Positions 29,284-38,560 are shown, counted from the first letter of the stretch. The stretch: DNA of 64,000 nucleotides from Cryobacterium gelidum (GCF_004403985.1 NZ_SOHL01000016.1:62001-126000); one strand, 5' to 3'. Numbers and translations: made by a program. Notes: generated from the letters alone by a model not told the origin.

Positions 29284-31272
29284 TCAGCCGCCGCCGACGT
29301 GGATCCCCGGCCTCCGCGTCGGGTCTGGTTCACTCTCGCGCAGGATCTCCCGCACGACCGGGGCCGTATCTCCGCGCCCCAGCAAGAGGTACCGGAGGAG
29401 ATGCCCGAGCGGGTTACCTTCCGACCATTCGAAGAAGGCCTGCGGTCGCACGCCCGTGGCATCTCGGAGGGCCAGAAGTATCGCGGCAATCGCGTTCGGC
29501 GCTGCCGGGCTCTGCGCACGGAGCACCCGATGCCCGTCGACCTCGACGCCTCGAACGCGGAGCACGTCGCTGAAGCCGGACGGATCAACGACGTCAATCT
29601 CCAAAAACAGCACATCGGCGGCACCCGGCACCGGGTTCATCTGCCTTTGTTCGGACTCTTTCTCGGCGTAGTCGGCGGGCAGGCTTCCGGAGGGCGGCCG
29701 CGTTGCAATCAGGTTCAATGCGCCATCGAAAGCCAGTGACGCGGCGATAAAGCTGCGGGCCGATTCGTCGAAGTCGACGCGTTCGACCCGCAGCTCAGTG
29801 GTGCGCGACACCCGGGATATGAGGGAGACGACGATGATTCCACCGATGAACAGTGCCGAGATGGCAATCCCGTCGGGTTTTTTCAGGATGTTCGCGGCCA
29901 AGGCGTAGAACAGGATGAGGGTCAAGGCGCCGAAGCCGAGGGTGGCTCGTCGTTGCCGACGCCGGGCAGCAGAAATTGTGACCGCGGCCGCGCCGGAGAG
30001 CATCATGGCCAGAATTCCGGTGGCGTAGGCGCCCGCCTGAGCGTTCACGTCGGCCTTGAATGCAATCGTTATGAGGATGCTGATGCCGGTATAGACCAAG
30101 ACGACGGGCCGTATGGCCCTGCTCCACTCCGGCGCCATGCCGTAGGAGGGGAGATACCGCGGAACGATATTGATCAGCCCGGCCATCGCGGACGCGCCGG
30201 CAAACCAGAGGATGAGAATGCTGCTGACGTCATAGGCGGTACCGAACTCGTTCCCGATCAGCTCATGCGCGAGATAGGCCAGCGCGCGGCCGCTGGCTTC
30301 GCCGCCCTCCTGGAACGCATCAGGCGGGATGAGGAGCGTGGTGACGAAGCTGCTGGAGAGAAGGTAGATGCTCATGATGAGCGCGGCAGCGGTGAGCAGC
30401 TTCCGGGTATTGCGGATGCGCGACGCCAGTCGCTCCGCTGCAGTCTTCCCCGTGGCGCCGACCAACGGCATCATGCTCACCCCGGTCTCGAACCCCGACA
30501 GCCCGAGCACCAACAGCGGAAAGGCCAGGAGGGCAGGGCCAATAATGTCGCCGGCGCTGCCGCCGCGCGTCGTGAGGGCGTCCAACCAGCCCTCCAGCGC
30601 GCCCGGTTGCGTGAATGAGTCGTAGAGGCCAACGCCGATGACAATGCCGTTCAGGACCAAAAAGACCGCCACGAGTGGGATGGCGACCTTGACGGCCTCG
30701 GTGAAGCCCAGCAGGAAGACGCCGCCCAGGATAAGCAGCAGCACGATCGTGATAGTGACCTGATGGCCTTCGAGGAAGGCCGGTGCGTAGGGGTTCTCGA
30801 GCAGGTGTACCGTCGCATCCGCTGACGACAGTGTGATTGTGATGATCCACGACGTTGCGACGAACCCGAGAAGTACCAGGACGAAGAACTTACCCTTCCA
30901 GAACGGTAGGAGTCGTTCCAGCATTGCCACCGAACCCTGGCCATGGGGACTCTCTTTGGCGACCCGCCAATACATTGGAAGCATCCCGAGGAGAGTCAGC
31001 GCCACGATCAGGAGAGTGGCGAGTGGAGAGAGCGCGCCGGCCGCAAGGAAGGCTATTCCGGGCAGGTAGGAGAGCGTCGAAAAGTAGTCGACGCCGGTCA
31101 GACACATCACCTTCCACCAGCTGTGCGTCGGCGCCGCCTCCTCACTGCTCTCCGGGCCAACCGGCTGAACACGATTCTTCATCAGCCAGCGAGTGAAGTT
31201 AGTCGACGGCGCTCCGGCTCGGGCGGCTACGGGGACGCTCTCCGGCATAACCGGAATCCGTGATGAATCCAC
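29284..31272 (-). CDS. Large APC-family amino acid/potassium permease-like protein
   Basis: A 662-residue protein of the amino acid-polyamine-organocation superfamily. An N-terminal cytoplasmic stretch of about 50 residues precedes [28 protein letters not shown], the typical broken first helix of this group. About 12 membrane helices run to residue 480, and a soluble domain of about 180 residues completes the protein. That architecture is shared with KUP- and KimA-type potassium transporters as well as with amino-acid permeases, so the substrate is open. GTG 31272 follows AAGGAG. It is divergent from a kdp operon remnant, which gives weak contextual support for potassium. Confidence 0.8.
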   Translation of the reverse strand: MDSSRIPVMPESVPVAARAGAPSTNFTRWLMKNRVQPVGPESSEEAAPTHSWWKVMCLTGVDYFSTLSYLPGIAFLAAGALSPLATLLIVALTLLGMLPMYWRVAKESPHGQGSVAMLERLLPFWKGKFFVLVLLGFVATSWIITITLSSADATVHLLENPYAPAFLEGHQVTITIVLLLILGGVFLLGFTEAVKVAIPLVAVFLVLNGIVIGVGLYDSFTQPGALEGWLDALTTRGGSAGDIIGPALLAFPLLVLGLSGFETGVSMMPLVGATGKTAAERLASRIRNTRKLLTAAALIMSIYLLSSSFVTTLLIPPDAFQEGGEASGRALAYLAHELIGNEFGTAYDVSSILILWFAGASAMAGLINIVPRYLPSYGMAPEWSRAIRPVVLVYTGISILITIAFKADVNAQAGAYATGILAMMLSGAAAVTISAARRRQRRATLGFGALTLILFYALAANILKKPDGIAISALFIGGIIVVSLISRVSRTTELRVERVDFDESARSFIAASLAFDGALNLIATRPPSGSLPADYAEKESEQRQMNPVPGAADVLFLEIDVVDPSGFSDVLRVRGVEVDGHRVLRAQSPAAPNAIAAILLALRDATGVRPQAFFEWSEGNPLGHLLRYLLLGRGDTAPVVREILRESEPDPTRRPGIHVGGG

Positions 31273-31641
31273 TGCACTCCTTCAGTTGGCACACACGAGT
31301 CACCGTGGCGTGACTCGGATCTTGCTGATGTGCGAAACACACTGGTCCAGTGTGTGCCATGGAAGAGCCGGCACGTGTATCCGCGCACGGTAATACGGTT
31401 GATACCAAGCTGCGATTTGGGTTGCGCGTTCCGGGGCGGCGCCTCTGGACAGCTTGCCGCAGTGGTCCTGGCTTTCGGTCTACAGGGTGCAGAGGTCGTT
31501 AGGTTTCGTCGAATTCCTGTATGGATTCCGTTAGGGCGGCCGTTTGGTCGAGAACGAGGGTGTCTACTCGATTGTCGTGCCCCTGCGGCCGTCGTGCCCC
31601 GCTTCGGGTGTCGCGTCATCCTTCTCCAGATGGAGTGAATT
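31273..31641. other. 369-bp divergent intergenic region
   Basis: Separates the permease from the kdp remnant. The left 85 bp form a structured leader for the permease (see 31288-31358). The right 280 bp presumably contained the kdp promoter; GGAG at 31632-31635 is the ribosome-binding site of the small ORF at 31642. No coding region is credible here. Confidence 0.7.
31288..31358 (-). promoter_or_regulatory. Structured 5' leader of the permease gene, possible cis-regulator
   Basis: Read on the minus strand, GGCACACAC (31358-31350) can pair with GTGTGTGCC (31296-31288), enclosing about 53 bases. Inside, CGAGTCAC (31317-31310) pairs with GTGACTCG (31303-31296). A competing 15-base palindrome, ACACTGG-T-CCAGTGT at 31339-31353, shares four bases with the outer stem, so the two folds exclude each other. 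The ribosome-binding site and GTG start lie just downstream. Either an RNA switch or a DNA operator would fit; no known riboswitch class was recognised. Confidence 0.5.
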
Positions 31642-31725
31642 GTGCTTGACATTGTTTACGTGCTCGGCATCATTGTCGTGTTCGCGCTGGTCGGCGTCAT
31701 CGGGTGGGGGGTCGAGAAGCTGTGA
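31642..31725 (+). CDS. 27-residue single-helix membrane peptide upstream of the kdpF remnant
   Basis: A very short ORF encoding MLDIVYVLGIIVVFALVGVI and a GWGVEKL tail: one hydrophobic helix with a charged end. GGAG at 31632-31635 lies 6 bp before the GTG start, and the stop overlaps the kdpF GTG by 4 bp, so it was translationally coupled to kdpF. Small KdpF-like peptides stabilise the Kdp ATPase, and this may be an extra one. With kdpABC gone it has no obvious partner. The coding status rests on the ribosome-binding site, hydrophobicity and coupling. Confidence 0.6.
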   Translation: MLDIVYVLGIIVVFALVGVIGWGVEKL

Positions 31726-31916
31726 TCTTCTTCGATCTGCTCGCCGCGGCGCTGGCCGTTGCCGCCGTGGTGTACCTCGTTCACACGAATCGCGGACATC
31801 GCCATCGATCTCGCGGCCAAAAGCATCACGCGGACAACGCCCAGCGGGCCCGAGCTCGTGCGGCTGACCCCGACGGAATGGCGAGTCCTCGATATCCTCG
31901 TGCGAAATGCGGGTAA
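31722..31916 (+). pseudogene. kdpF: Truncated kdpF (K+-ATPase small subunit) remnant
   Basis: GTG 31722 opens a frame reading MIFFDLLAAALAVAAVVYLV, the membrane helix of KdpF, the small subunit of the KdpFABC potassium pump. Instead of the expected short KdpF end the frame then runs into an Arg/His-rich stretch (HTNRGHRHRS...) that is simply another frame of the kdpE remnant, and stops at 31916. The true kdpF part covers about 31722-31781. Everything normally found between kdpF and the end of kdpE is absent. Confidence 0.75.
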
Positions 31917-32103
31917 TCTCGTCTCCCGCCAAAGCCTCCTCACCGAAATCTGGGGATCAGAACACATCACCGACACGGGATACCTCCGCCTCTACATCGC
32001 CCAACTTCGGAAGAAAATCGAACCCGATCCCCGAAACCCCCGGTATCTGCTTACCGAATCTGGAATGGGATATCGATTCCGACCGGACCGCGAAGAAGGT
32101 TGA
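31783..32103 (+). pseudogene. kdpE: 3' remnant of kdpE (response regulator DNA-binding domain)
   Basis: About 106 residues matching the C-terminal winged-helix effector domain of KdpE: IAIDLAAKSITR, LTPTEWRVLDILVRNAGNLVS, SLLTEIWG, TGYLRLYIAQLRKKIEPDP, RYLLTESGMGYRF. The receiver domain with the phosphorylated aspartate is missing, and no plausible start with a ribosome-binding site precedes it; a TTG at 31759 is the only upstream candidate in frame. It joins kdpF sequence at about 31780. kdpA, kdpB, kdpC and kdpD are not found anywhere in the window. Confidence 0.82.
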
Positions 32104-32213
32104 GGAAGCGCTCCCAACGGAGGCTTCGCGTTGCCGCACCACAGCGCCGTCCGCGAACAGGGTTAGCTCAGACGGTGCCTCAGCTGACGGCGGCGCTGTC
32201 CTCGCCCTGTCGA

Positions 32214-32366
32214 TCAGTCTTTGGGAGCCTTGAGGTAGCGACGAATAGCGAGGATGACCACCCAGGCGAGGCCGAGGAGCACGATGGCGCTGCCGATATA
32301 GCCGAACGCGGCGTTCATACCGTTTGCTTCGAGCGGGAGCAGCGCGTGCAGGTCAGTGAAACTCAT
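32214..32366 (-). CDS. 50-residue single-pass membrane protein
   Basis: Starts at ATG 32366 (MSFTDLHALLPLEANGMNA), has one hydrophobic helix (FGYIGSAIVLLGLAWVVILA, residues 21-40) and a basic tail RRYLKAPKD. Codon use has strong third-position GC bias and the frame ends cleanly at TGA (32214-32216). A bidirectional terminator separates it from the Bax-inhibitor-like gene 92 bp away. Function unknown; coding nature inferred from composition and topology. Confidence 0.55.
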   Translation of the reverse strand: MSFTDLHALLPLEANGMNAAFGYIGSAIVLLGLAWVVILAIRRYLKAPKD

Positions 32367-32405
32367 TACTTAAGCCAACCACAGTGTGATGTGCCACGGG
32401 AACGG

Positions 32406-32440
32406 AAAAGCACCCCCGTCCTAACGACGGAGGTGCTTTT
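32406..32440. terminator. Bidirectional terminator
   Basis: Stem of about 15 bp with one mismatch, AAAAGCACC...GGTGCTTTT, around a short loop, with A and T runs on its two sides. It lies just past the 3' end of the Bax-inhibitor-like gene (transcribed leftward), so it terminates that transcript. Confidence 0.88.
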
Positions 32441-32458
32441 CTATGTCTTTGGAAAGTG

Positions 32459-33241
32459 CTACTCGCCGCGAAGGATGGCGAAAATGCGCAGCAGTTCCAC
32501 GTACAGCCAGACGACGGTCAGTACGATGCCGAAGGCGGCGCTCCAGCCGTACTTGCGGGGGGCGCGGTTGTTGACGCCCTTCTGGATGAAGTCGAAGTCG
32601 AGCACGAGTGAGTACGCGGCCAGAACTACGGCCAGGAGTCCAATGGCGATGCCGACCGGGCCGCTGCGCAGGCCGAAGCTGCCGTCGACCGCACCAAACA
32701 TCATGAGACCGAAGTTGATCAGCGAGAACACGCTGTAACCGATGATCGCGATCGTGAAGATCTTGGTGGCCTTCTTCGAGGCGCGAATCTTGCCGCTTCG
32801 GAACAAGGCTAGAGTCACGCCGACCACCACGAGCGTGGCGAGAATGGCTTGGGTGACGATCCCGTCGTACAGGCTGTTAAACGTTACGGAAATGCCGCCG
32901 ACGAAGAGTCCCTGGGCTGCAGCAAATGCCAGAATCAGGGCCGGAGACGGCTCCTTCTTGAAGGTGTTCACGAGGCCGAGGACAAGGCCGACAATGGCTC
33001 CGGGGATCAGCAGTATCGGAACAACCCAGCCGAGGGCGGCACCGACGATCAGAACCGCGAAGGCAATCCCGGTCTTGGTGATGGTGTCTTCATAGGTCAT
33101 GCGTTCGGTGTCCTGCGCACCGGCGGCGGGCCGGTTGTACATCGACTGTAGATCGTTGTCAGAGAGGGCCTGCGACGACGCCACTGCGCCACGAGCGCCG
33201 AACGCTTCGTTGCGGGAGAAAGCGGGGTTGGAGGATGCCAT
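32459..33241 (-). CDS. Bax inhibitor-1/YccA family membrane protein
   Basis: A 260-residue membrane protein. After a 60-residue polar N terminus come seven hydrophobic segments, with FAAAQGLFVGGISVTFNSLYDGIV and the late EVTLALF-type helices typical of the actinobacterial Bax inhibitor-1-like (DUF4199-style/YccA) family. It ends in LRIFAILRGE. Homologues form pH-sensitive calcium leak channels; the bacterial role is not settled. ATG 33241 is preceded by TCCAGCTGATTG without a strong ribosome-binding site. It is followed by a bidirectional terminator and so is probably monocistronic. Confidence 0.9.
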   Translation of the reverse strand: MASSNPAFSRNEAFGARGAVASSQALSDNDLQSMYNRPAAGAQDTERMTYEDTITKTGIAFAVLIVGAALGWVVPILLIPGAIVGLVLGLVNTFKKEPSPALILAFAAAQGLFVGGISVTFNSLYDGIVTQAILATLVVVGVTLALFRSGKIRASKKATKIFTIAIIGYSVFSLINFGLMMFGAVDGSFGLRSGPVGIAIGLLAVVLAAYSLVLDFDFIQKGVNNRAPRKYGWSAAFGIVLTVVWLYVELLRIFAILRGE

Positions 33242-33462
33242 GTGTTGCTGTACTCACAATCAGCTGGAGGAGTAACGGGTGCGCGCAGGCTAGCCGACGC
33301 GCAGCGCCTGGTGCGGCACTTCCTCAAAGGTACCGGAGAGCGCGTTCGAATGTGCTGGGGATCAGCCGATTTGCAGCATTCCAGGCGGCATTTGCAGACG
33401 TTCCGCTATCAGCGGATAGCGGTCCTCAGCATCCGTTCTGTGGGCGCGGTTAGCCTGCAACC

Positions 33463-34473
33463 ATGCAACCGATCGTCATTGGCCACCGCGGGGCAAGCGG
33501 TCACCGGCCCGAGCACACCCGCGGCGCGTTCGGGCTCGCGTTCGCACTCGGCGCCGACGCCGTCGAACCCGACCTGGTCGCGACCCGTGACGGCGTACTC
33601 GTCATTCGCCACGAAAATGAGATCTCCGGCACAACGGATGTCGCCACTCGCGCCGAATTCGCCGCTCGTCGCACCGAGAAACACATTGATGGCAGGCCGG
33701 TCACCGGTTGGTTCACGGAGGACTTCACCTGGGCCGAACTGAGCACCCTGCGTGCCCGCGAAAGGCTGCCGAGGCTGCGGCAGAACAACGCGACCTTCGA
33801 CGGCCAGCAGCCGATTCTGCGACTGCGCGACCTGTTCGACCTCGTCGATGCCGCGGCCGAGCGGACCGACCGGGTGCTCGGCATCGTCGCTGAGATCAAG
33901 CACGCCAACTATTTTGCGGGACTCGACCTGCCCCTGGCCGAACTGTTCGCCGCCGAGGTCTGTGCGGCCGGCTGGAACACCGACCGACTCACCGTGGAAA
34001 GCTTTGAACCGAGCGTGCTCGCCCGGGTGCGGGCCGAGGGTGTGCGCGGCAAGCGGATCTTTCTGCTCGAAGACCGGGGGCACCCGGCTGACCAAGTCGC
34101 CGAGTACGGAGCCGGGGCGCTGCCTTACACCGACCACCTCACGCCCGACGGGCTTGCGAACCTCGCCGCCGGGCCTGAAAGCATCGACGGCATCAGCGTT
34201 CCGAAATCGCTCATTCTCGAAACGGATGACGGGGGTGACGTTGTCGGGGCATCCGCTCTGGTCGATGATGCCCACAACGCAGGGCTCGAAATTTACTGCT
34301 GGACCCTGCGCCCGGAAAATAGGTTTCTCGCGCCGACGTTTCGGAGCGGCACCCGCCAGGCGAATTTCGGGCACTGGCAGTCGGAGTTTCGCGTCATTCT
34401 CGACTCCGGTATCGACGGCGTCTTCGCCGATCACCCCGATCTTGCCGTGCACGTGCGCGACGAACGGCGCTGA
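33463..34473 (+). CDS. glpQ: Glycerophosphodiester phosphodiesterase
   Basis: A 336-residue GDPD-family TIM barrel that hydrolyses glycerophosphodiesters to glycerol-3-phosphate and an alcohol. The start IVIGHRGASGHRPEHT contains the catalytic His and metal-binding Glu, with EPDLVATRDGVLVIRHE next (second His). LGIVAEIKHANYF and IDGVFADHPDL close the active site. It has no signal peptide, so it is cytoplasmic. The product would feed GlpD. It begins 222 bp after the divergent Bax-inhibitor-like gene. Confidence 0.92.
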   Translation: MQPIVIGHRGASGHRPEHTRGAFGLAFALGADAVEPDLVATRDGVLVIRHENEISGTTDVATRAEFAARRTEKHIDGRPVTGWFTEDFTWAELSTLRARERLPRLRQNNATFDGQQPILRLRDLFDLVDAAAERTDRVLGIVAEIKHANYFAGLDLPLAELFAAEVCAAGWNTDRLTVESFEPSVLARVRAEGVRGKRIFLLEDRGHPADQVAEYGAGALPYTDHLTPDGLANLAAGPESIDGISVPKSLILETDDGGDVVGASALVDDAHNAGLEIYCWTLRPENRFLAPTFRSGTRQANFGHWQSEFRVILDSGIDGVFADHPDLAVHVRDERR

Positions 34474-34515
34474 TCGGCCTGCCTGTCAGGGGCCTCGCCT
34501 ACACTGGAGAGCGTC

Positions 34516-37038
34516 ATGACCACACCTCTCAACGCGGAATCCGCGCCCGCCAGCACAACTCGTTCGGCCACGCCGATCATTCTCGATTCCATCGGGTATG
34601 CGGGCATGGGGGTACGCGAACAGAGCCCCCTGCTCGACGGGCTCAACCCGCAGCAGAAAGAGGCCGTCGAGTATCGCGGCCAGGCACTGCTCATCATCGC
34701 CGGCGCCGGCTCGGGCAAGACCAGCGTGCTCACTCGGCGGGTGGCGAGCCTGCTCGAAACCCGCGATGCCTGGCCGAGCCAGATTCTCGCCATTACCTTC
34801 ACCAACAAGGCCGCTGCCGAAATGCGGGAGCGGGTGCACGCCATTCTCGGCCAGGCCTCCGACGGAATGTGGATCAGCACCTTCCACTCCTCCTGCGTGC
34901 GCATCCTGCGCCGCGAGGCCGACAAGATCGGCCTGTCGAGCACGTTCAGCATCTACGACTCGGCCGACAGCAGGGTCACCCTCAAGCGCATCATCAAGGC
35001 TCTCGACGCCGACACCTACGGGTTCACGCCCGGATCGGCCGGCGCCAAGATTTCCAAGCTTAAAAATGAGCTCGCCGACGCCGATTCCTACGCGCGCAAC
35101 GCGAACATGAGCGACCCGCAGGAAGTCATGTTTGTCGAGATCTTTCGACAGTATTCCGCCCGGCTGCGCGCCGCGAGCGCGCTCGACTTCGACGACCTCA
35201 TCGGCGAGACCGTCTATCTGTTCCGCGCATTCCCCAAGGTCGCCGCGCTCTACCGGCGCCGGTTTCGGCACCTGCTGGTCGACGAATACCAGGACACCAA
35301 CCACGCCCAGTACGCCCTCGTGCACGAGCTCACCCGGCCGGTCGCCGCCGAACTCGCCCAGGAGATGGAAGACGACGGTGTGCACGTGCGCAACCTACGC
35401 GACGCCACTGGAGCCATTCCCGGGGCCTCGCTCACCGTGGTCGGCGACTCCGACCAGTCAATCTACGCCTTTCGCGGGGCGGACACACGCAACATCAGCG
35501 GGTTCGAACGGGACTACCCGGGCGCGAAGGTGATTCTGCTCGAGCAGAATTACCGGTCAACCCAGAACATTCTTTCGGCGGCGAACGCGGTCATCGGCCA
35601 CAACTTCGACCGCACCGACAAAAAGTTGTGGAGCGCCGGCGGTGACGGCGAGAAGATCATCGGCTACACCGCCTATTCCGGGCACGACGAGGCCCAGTTC
35701 GTCTCCGACGAGATTCAGGTACTGCACAGCGCCGGCATGGCCTACCGCGACATGGCGGTGTTCTATCGCACCAACGCGCAGACCCGAGCACTCGAAGAGA
35801 TCCTGGTGCGCTCGGCCACGCCGTACCGGGTGGTCGGTGGCACCAAGTTCTACGAGCGGGCCGAGATCAAAGATGCCCTGGCCTACCTCATCGCCGTCGC
35901 CAACCCGGTCGACGAACTGGCCCTCCGCCGCATCTTGAACACCCCCAAGCGCGGTATCGGCCCGGCCACCGAGACCGGGCTGTCGAGCTTCGCCGACGAT
36001 AACGGGCTCACCTTTCGCCAGGCCATGCGCAACTCCGCCGCACTCGGCCTCGGCCCCAAGGTGACCGGCGCCATCCTGAAACTGGCTGAGCTGCTCGACG
36101 CCGCCGCCCTCATGCTCGTGCCGACCAGGGTCACCGGCGACGGTGTCCCGATTGGTGGTTCCAACGTCTCCGAGGTGCTTGAGTTTCTGCTCGCCGGCAG
36201 CGGCCTGCTCGCCGTGCTGCGGGGCAGCCGAGACCCGCAAGACGAGGCGCGCGCCGAGAACATCGAGGAGCTCGTCGCGCAAACCAAGGACTTCAACAAG
36301 GAGAACCCCGACGGCGGTCTCGTCGATTTTCTGACTCAGGTCTCACTCGTGGCCGCGGCCGACGACCTCGACGACGCCTCTGGCACGGTTTCGCTGATGA
36401 CCCTGCACACCGCGAAGGGCCTCGAATATGAGGCGGTTTTTCTCACCGGCGTCGAGGAGGGGCTGCTGCCGCACCAAATGTCGGCGAACGAGCCTGGCGG
36501 CCCGGCCGAAGAACGACGCCTGTTCTACGTGGGCATCACCCGGGCGCGCCAACGGCTCTACCTCTCGCTGGCCATGACCCGCGCGCAATTCGGAAACATC
36601 AACGTGGCCATGCCGAGCCGTTACCTGCAGGAGATTCCGGCCGAGCTGATCGACTGGAAGCAGTCACCCGGCACGGCTAATTCCCACGGTGGCACCCAGC
36701 CGCGTGCCCTCAATGCGCGCCGCGAAGGGGGATTCGGTGGCTTCGGTAATTCGCTCAGCGGGTCGGGCAATGGTTCGACCAGTGGCAGCAACAGCGCCCA
36801 GGCCGGCCTGCCGCCGGGCAAGCCGAAGACCGAGTGGGCGAACAAGATCACCGGAACGGTGCGCGACAACGGCGCCCTCGAACTGACCGCGGGTGACCGC
36901 ATCCGTCATCATGACTTTGGTGAGGGCCGGGTCAACCAGGTCACCGGCGAGGGCACCAAGCGCATCGCGCACGTGCAGTTCGACACCGCCGGCGCCAAGA
37001 AACTGCTGATCAAGATCGCGCCGATCGAAAAGATCTAG
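34516..37038 (+). CDS. pcrA: ATP-dependent DNA helicase PcrA/UvrD
   Basis: An 840-residue superfamily 1A 3'-5' helicase for nucleotide excision repair and for clearing replication and recombination intermediates. LNPQQKEAVEY (Q motif) and Walker A AGAGSGKTSVLTRRVA lie near residues 45-75, FTNKAAAEMRER is motif Ia, LLVDEYQDTNHAQY motif II, VVGDSDQSIYAFRGA motif III, NYRS motif IV, and TLHTAKGLEYEAVF plus VGITRARQRLYLS motifs V and VI. The C-terminal 60 residues look like the Tudor-like domain that contacts RNA polymerase. A 35-residue insert before motif III is usual in Micrococcales. Confidence 0.96.
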   Translation: MTTPLNAESAPASTTRSATPIILDSIGYAGMGVREQSPLLDGLNPQQKEAVEYRGQALLIIAGAGSGKTSVLTRRVASLLETRDAWPSQILAITFTNKAAAEMRERVHAILGQASDGMWISTFHSSCVRILRREADKIGLSSTFSIYDSADSRVTLKRIIKALDADTYGFTPGSAGAKISKLKNELADADSYARNANMSDPQEVMFVEIFRQYSARLRAASALDFDDLIGETVYLFRAFPKVAALYRRRFRHLLVDEYQDTNHAQYALVHELTRPVAAELAQEMEDDGVHVRNLRDATGAIPGASLTVVGDSDQSIYAFRGADTRNISGFERDYPGAKVILLEQNYRSTQNILSAANAVIGHNFDRTDKKLWSAGGDGEKIIGYTAYSGHDEAQFVSDEIQVLHSAGMAYRDMAVFYRTNAQTRALEEILVRSATPYRVVGGTKFYERAEIKDALAYLIAVANPVDELALRRILNTPKRGIGPATETGLSSFADDNGLTFRQAMRNSAALGLGPKVTGAILKLAELLDAAALMLVPTRVTGDGVPIGGSNVSEVLEFLLAGSGLLAVLRGSRDPQDEARAENIEELVAQTKDFNKENPDGGLVDFLTQVSLVAAADDLDDASGTVSLMTLHTAKGLEYEAVFLTGVEEGLLPHQMSANEPGGPAEERRLFYVGITRARQRLYLSLAMTRAQFGNINVAMPSRYLQEIPAELIDWKQSPGTANSHGGTQPRALNARREGGFGGFGNSLSGSGNGSTSGSNSAQAGLPPGKPKTEWANKITGTVRDNGALELTAGDRIRHHDFGEGRVNQVTGEGTKRIAHVQFDTAGAKKLLIKIAPIEKI

Positions 37039-37135
37039 CGTGCCCGTTGCGGTAGCGCTCGGGGCATTGGTGACACACAGACTGTTCACAGCTTATCCAT
37101 AGCAGTTCGATGGGCGCCCGGCCGATGCTCTACCC

Positions 37136-38560
37136 ATGAGCCTCGACACGCGCACCACTCGAACCGGTGCTGCACCCACGCACCGCACGCGCACGGCGTC
37201 ACCGCACCCGGCTTACACGAAGCGGATGCGCCTGGCTGATAACCTGCAGATTCTCTGCGTTGCATCGGTCGCCATCGTCATCGCCATCTTTCTCGCCGAC
37301 GGGGGAGCTGCCAAGTTCGGCACCCCCGCGGGGGCTTTCACCTCCCTCGGAATCGTCGCCGGCCTCGTCGGCACCAACATGCTGCTCGTCATGCTCGTGC
37401 TGGCCGCGCGGCTGCCCCCGATCGATCGCGCTTTCGGGCATGACCAGGCTATGGCCGTGCACCAGTCGCTCGGCAAGCCGGCCCTGTATCTCATCCTCGG
37501 CCATGCCGCGCTGCTCGTGACCGGGTATGCGCTCGCCGAAAACACGAATGTGCTCCTCGAGGTTTGGAACATGTTCACGACCCTGCCGGACATGCCGCTC
37601 GCGTTTCTCGGCCTCGCCCTCATGATCGGCGTCGTGATCACCTCGCTCGTGGTGGTGCGCCGGCGGTTTCGCTACGAGGCCTGGCACGCCGTGCACCTGC
37701 TCGCCTACCTCGCGGTGCTCGTGGCCATCCCGCACCAGCTGAGCGTTGGTGGCCTGCTCAGCGAGGGCGCTATCGCCCGGTACTACTGGCTGGCCCTGTA
37801 TGCGGCCGTCGCCGGGTCCATCATCATGTTTCGGTTCGTGCTGCCGGTCGTGCGGTCGCTGCGGCACCAACTGCGCGTGGCGAGCATCGAGCAGGTGGCG
37901 CCCGGCGTCGTGTCGATCAGCCTCGTCGGGCGTCGGCTCGACCTGCTCGGGGCCACGAGCGGCCAGTTCTTCATCTGGCGGTTCTGGTCTGCCGGACTGT
38001 GGTGGCAGGCGCATCCGTTCTCGCTGTCGGCCGCCCCGAACGGACGCACGCTGCGCATTACCGTGCGTGGCCTCGGCGACGCGTCGGCCGAGCTGCCCCG
38101 GGTTCCGCGCGGCACACGGGTGAGTTTCGAAGGCCCCTATGGGCTGTTCACCGAGAACGCACGCACCTCGCCTCGCGTCGTACTGATCGCCGCCGGCATC
38201 GGCGTCGCCCCCATTCGCTCGCTGCTGGAAACGGTGTCCTTCGCGCCGGGCCATGCCACCGTACTGCTGCGCTCACACGCCATCGGAGACACCTATCTGG
38301 TCGACGAACTCACCGATCTCTGCCGTGCGCGCGGCGCCGAGCTGCGCATCCTCGCCGGCCACCGGCCCAAGGGAGTCAGTACCTGGCTGCCAGCGGATGC
38401 CGCCCGGGCAGGCCTGACCCTGCGCACGATCGTGCCCGAACTGGGACAATCCGACATCTACATCTGCGGCCCCCGCCCGTGGACCGACGCCGTCGTCCGC
38501 GATGCCCGCGCCGGCGGGGTGCCCAAGAAGCAGATCCACTATGAAAGGTTCGACTGGTGA
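37136..38560 (+). CDS. Ferric-reductase-like membrane flavoprotein
   Basis: A 474-residue protein. The first 245 residues have about six membrane helices of the ferric-reductase-like (cytochrome b) type, with conserved histidines in HQSLGKPALYLILGHAALL and EAWHAVHLLAYLAVL that would bind heme. The C-terminal half is a ferredoxin-NADP-reductase-like module: HPFSLSAAPNG (FAD), GPYGLF, IAAGIGVAPIRSLLE (NAD(P)H) and YICGPRPWTD. It is predicted to move electrons from cytoplasmic NAD(P)H across the membrane. The next two genes overlap or abut it and encode an FMN-carrier and its flavin transferase, which are the likely electron acceptors. Confidence 0.87.
   Translation: MSLDTRTTRTGAAPTHRTRTASPHPAYTKRMRLADNLQILCVASVAIVIAIFLADGGAAKFGTPAGAFTSLGIVAGLVGTNMLLVMLVLAARLPPIDRAFGHDQAMAVHQSLGKPALYLILGHAALLVTGYALAENTNVLLEVWNMFTTLPDMPLAFLGLALMIGVVITSLVVVRRRFRYEAWHAVHLLAYLAVLVAIPHQLSVGGLLSEGAIARYYWLALYAAVAGSIIMFRFVLPVVRSLRHQLRVASIEQVAPGVVSISLVGRRLDLLGATSGQFFIWRFWSAGLWWQAHPFSLSAAPNGRTLRITVRGLGDASAELPRVPRGTRVSFEGPYGLFTENARTSPRVVLIAAGIGVAPIRSLLETVSFAPGHATVLLRSHAIGDTYLVDELTDLCRARGAELRILAGHRPKGVSTWLPADAARAGLTLRTIVPELGQSDIYICGPRPWTDAVVRDARAGGVPKKQIHYERFDW

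Noticed and set aside
31722..31916. A genuine 64-residue KdpF-like protein
   Set aside because: After residue 20 the frame is just an alternate frame of the kdpE remnant, rich in Arg/His, so the intact-looking ORF is an accident of the deletion.
32163..32180. GTTAGCTCAGACGGT resembling a tRNA D-arm
   Set aside because: No acceptor stem, anticodon arm or T-arm can be folded around it; chance match.
37095..37105. TTATCCATA, one mismatch from a DnaA box
   Set aside because: Only a single imperfect site, without clustering, AT-rich unwinding region or dnaA/dnaN nearby; not an origin.
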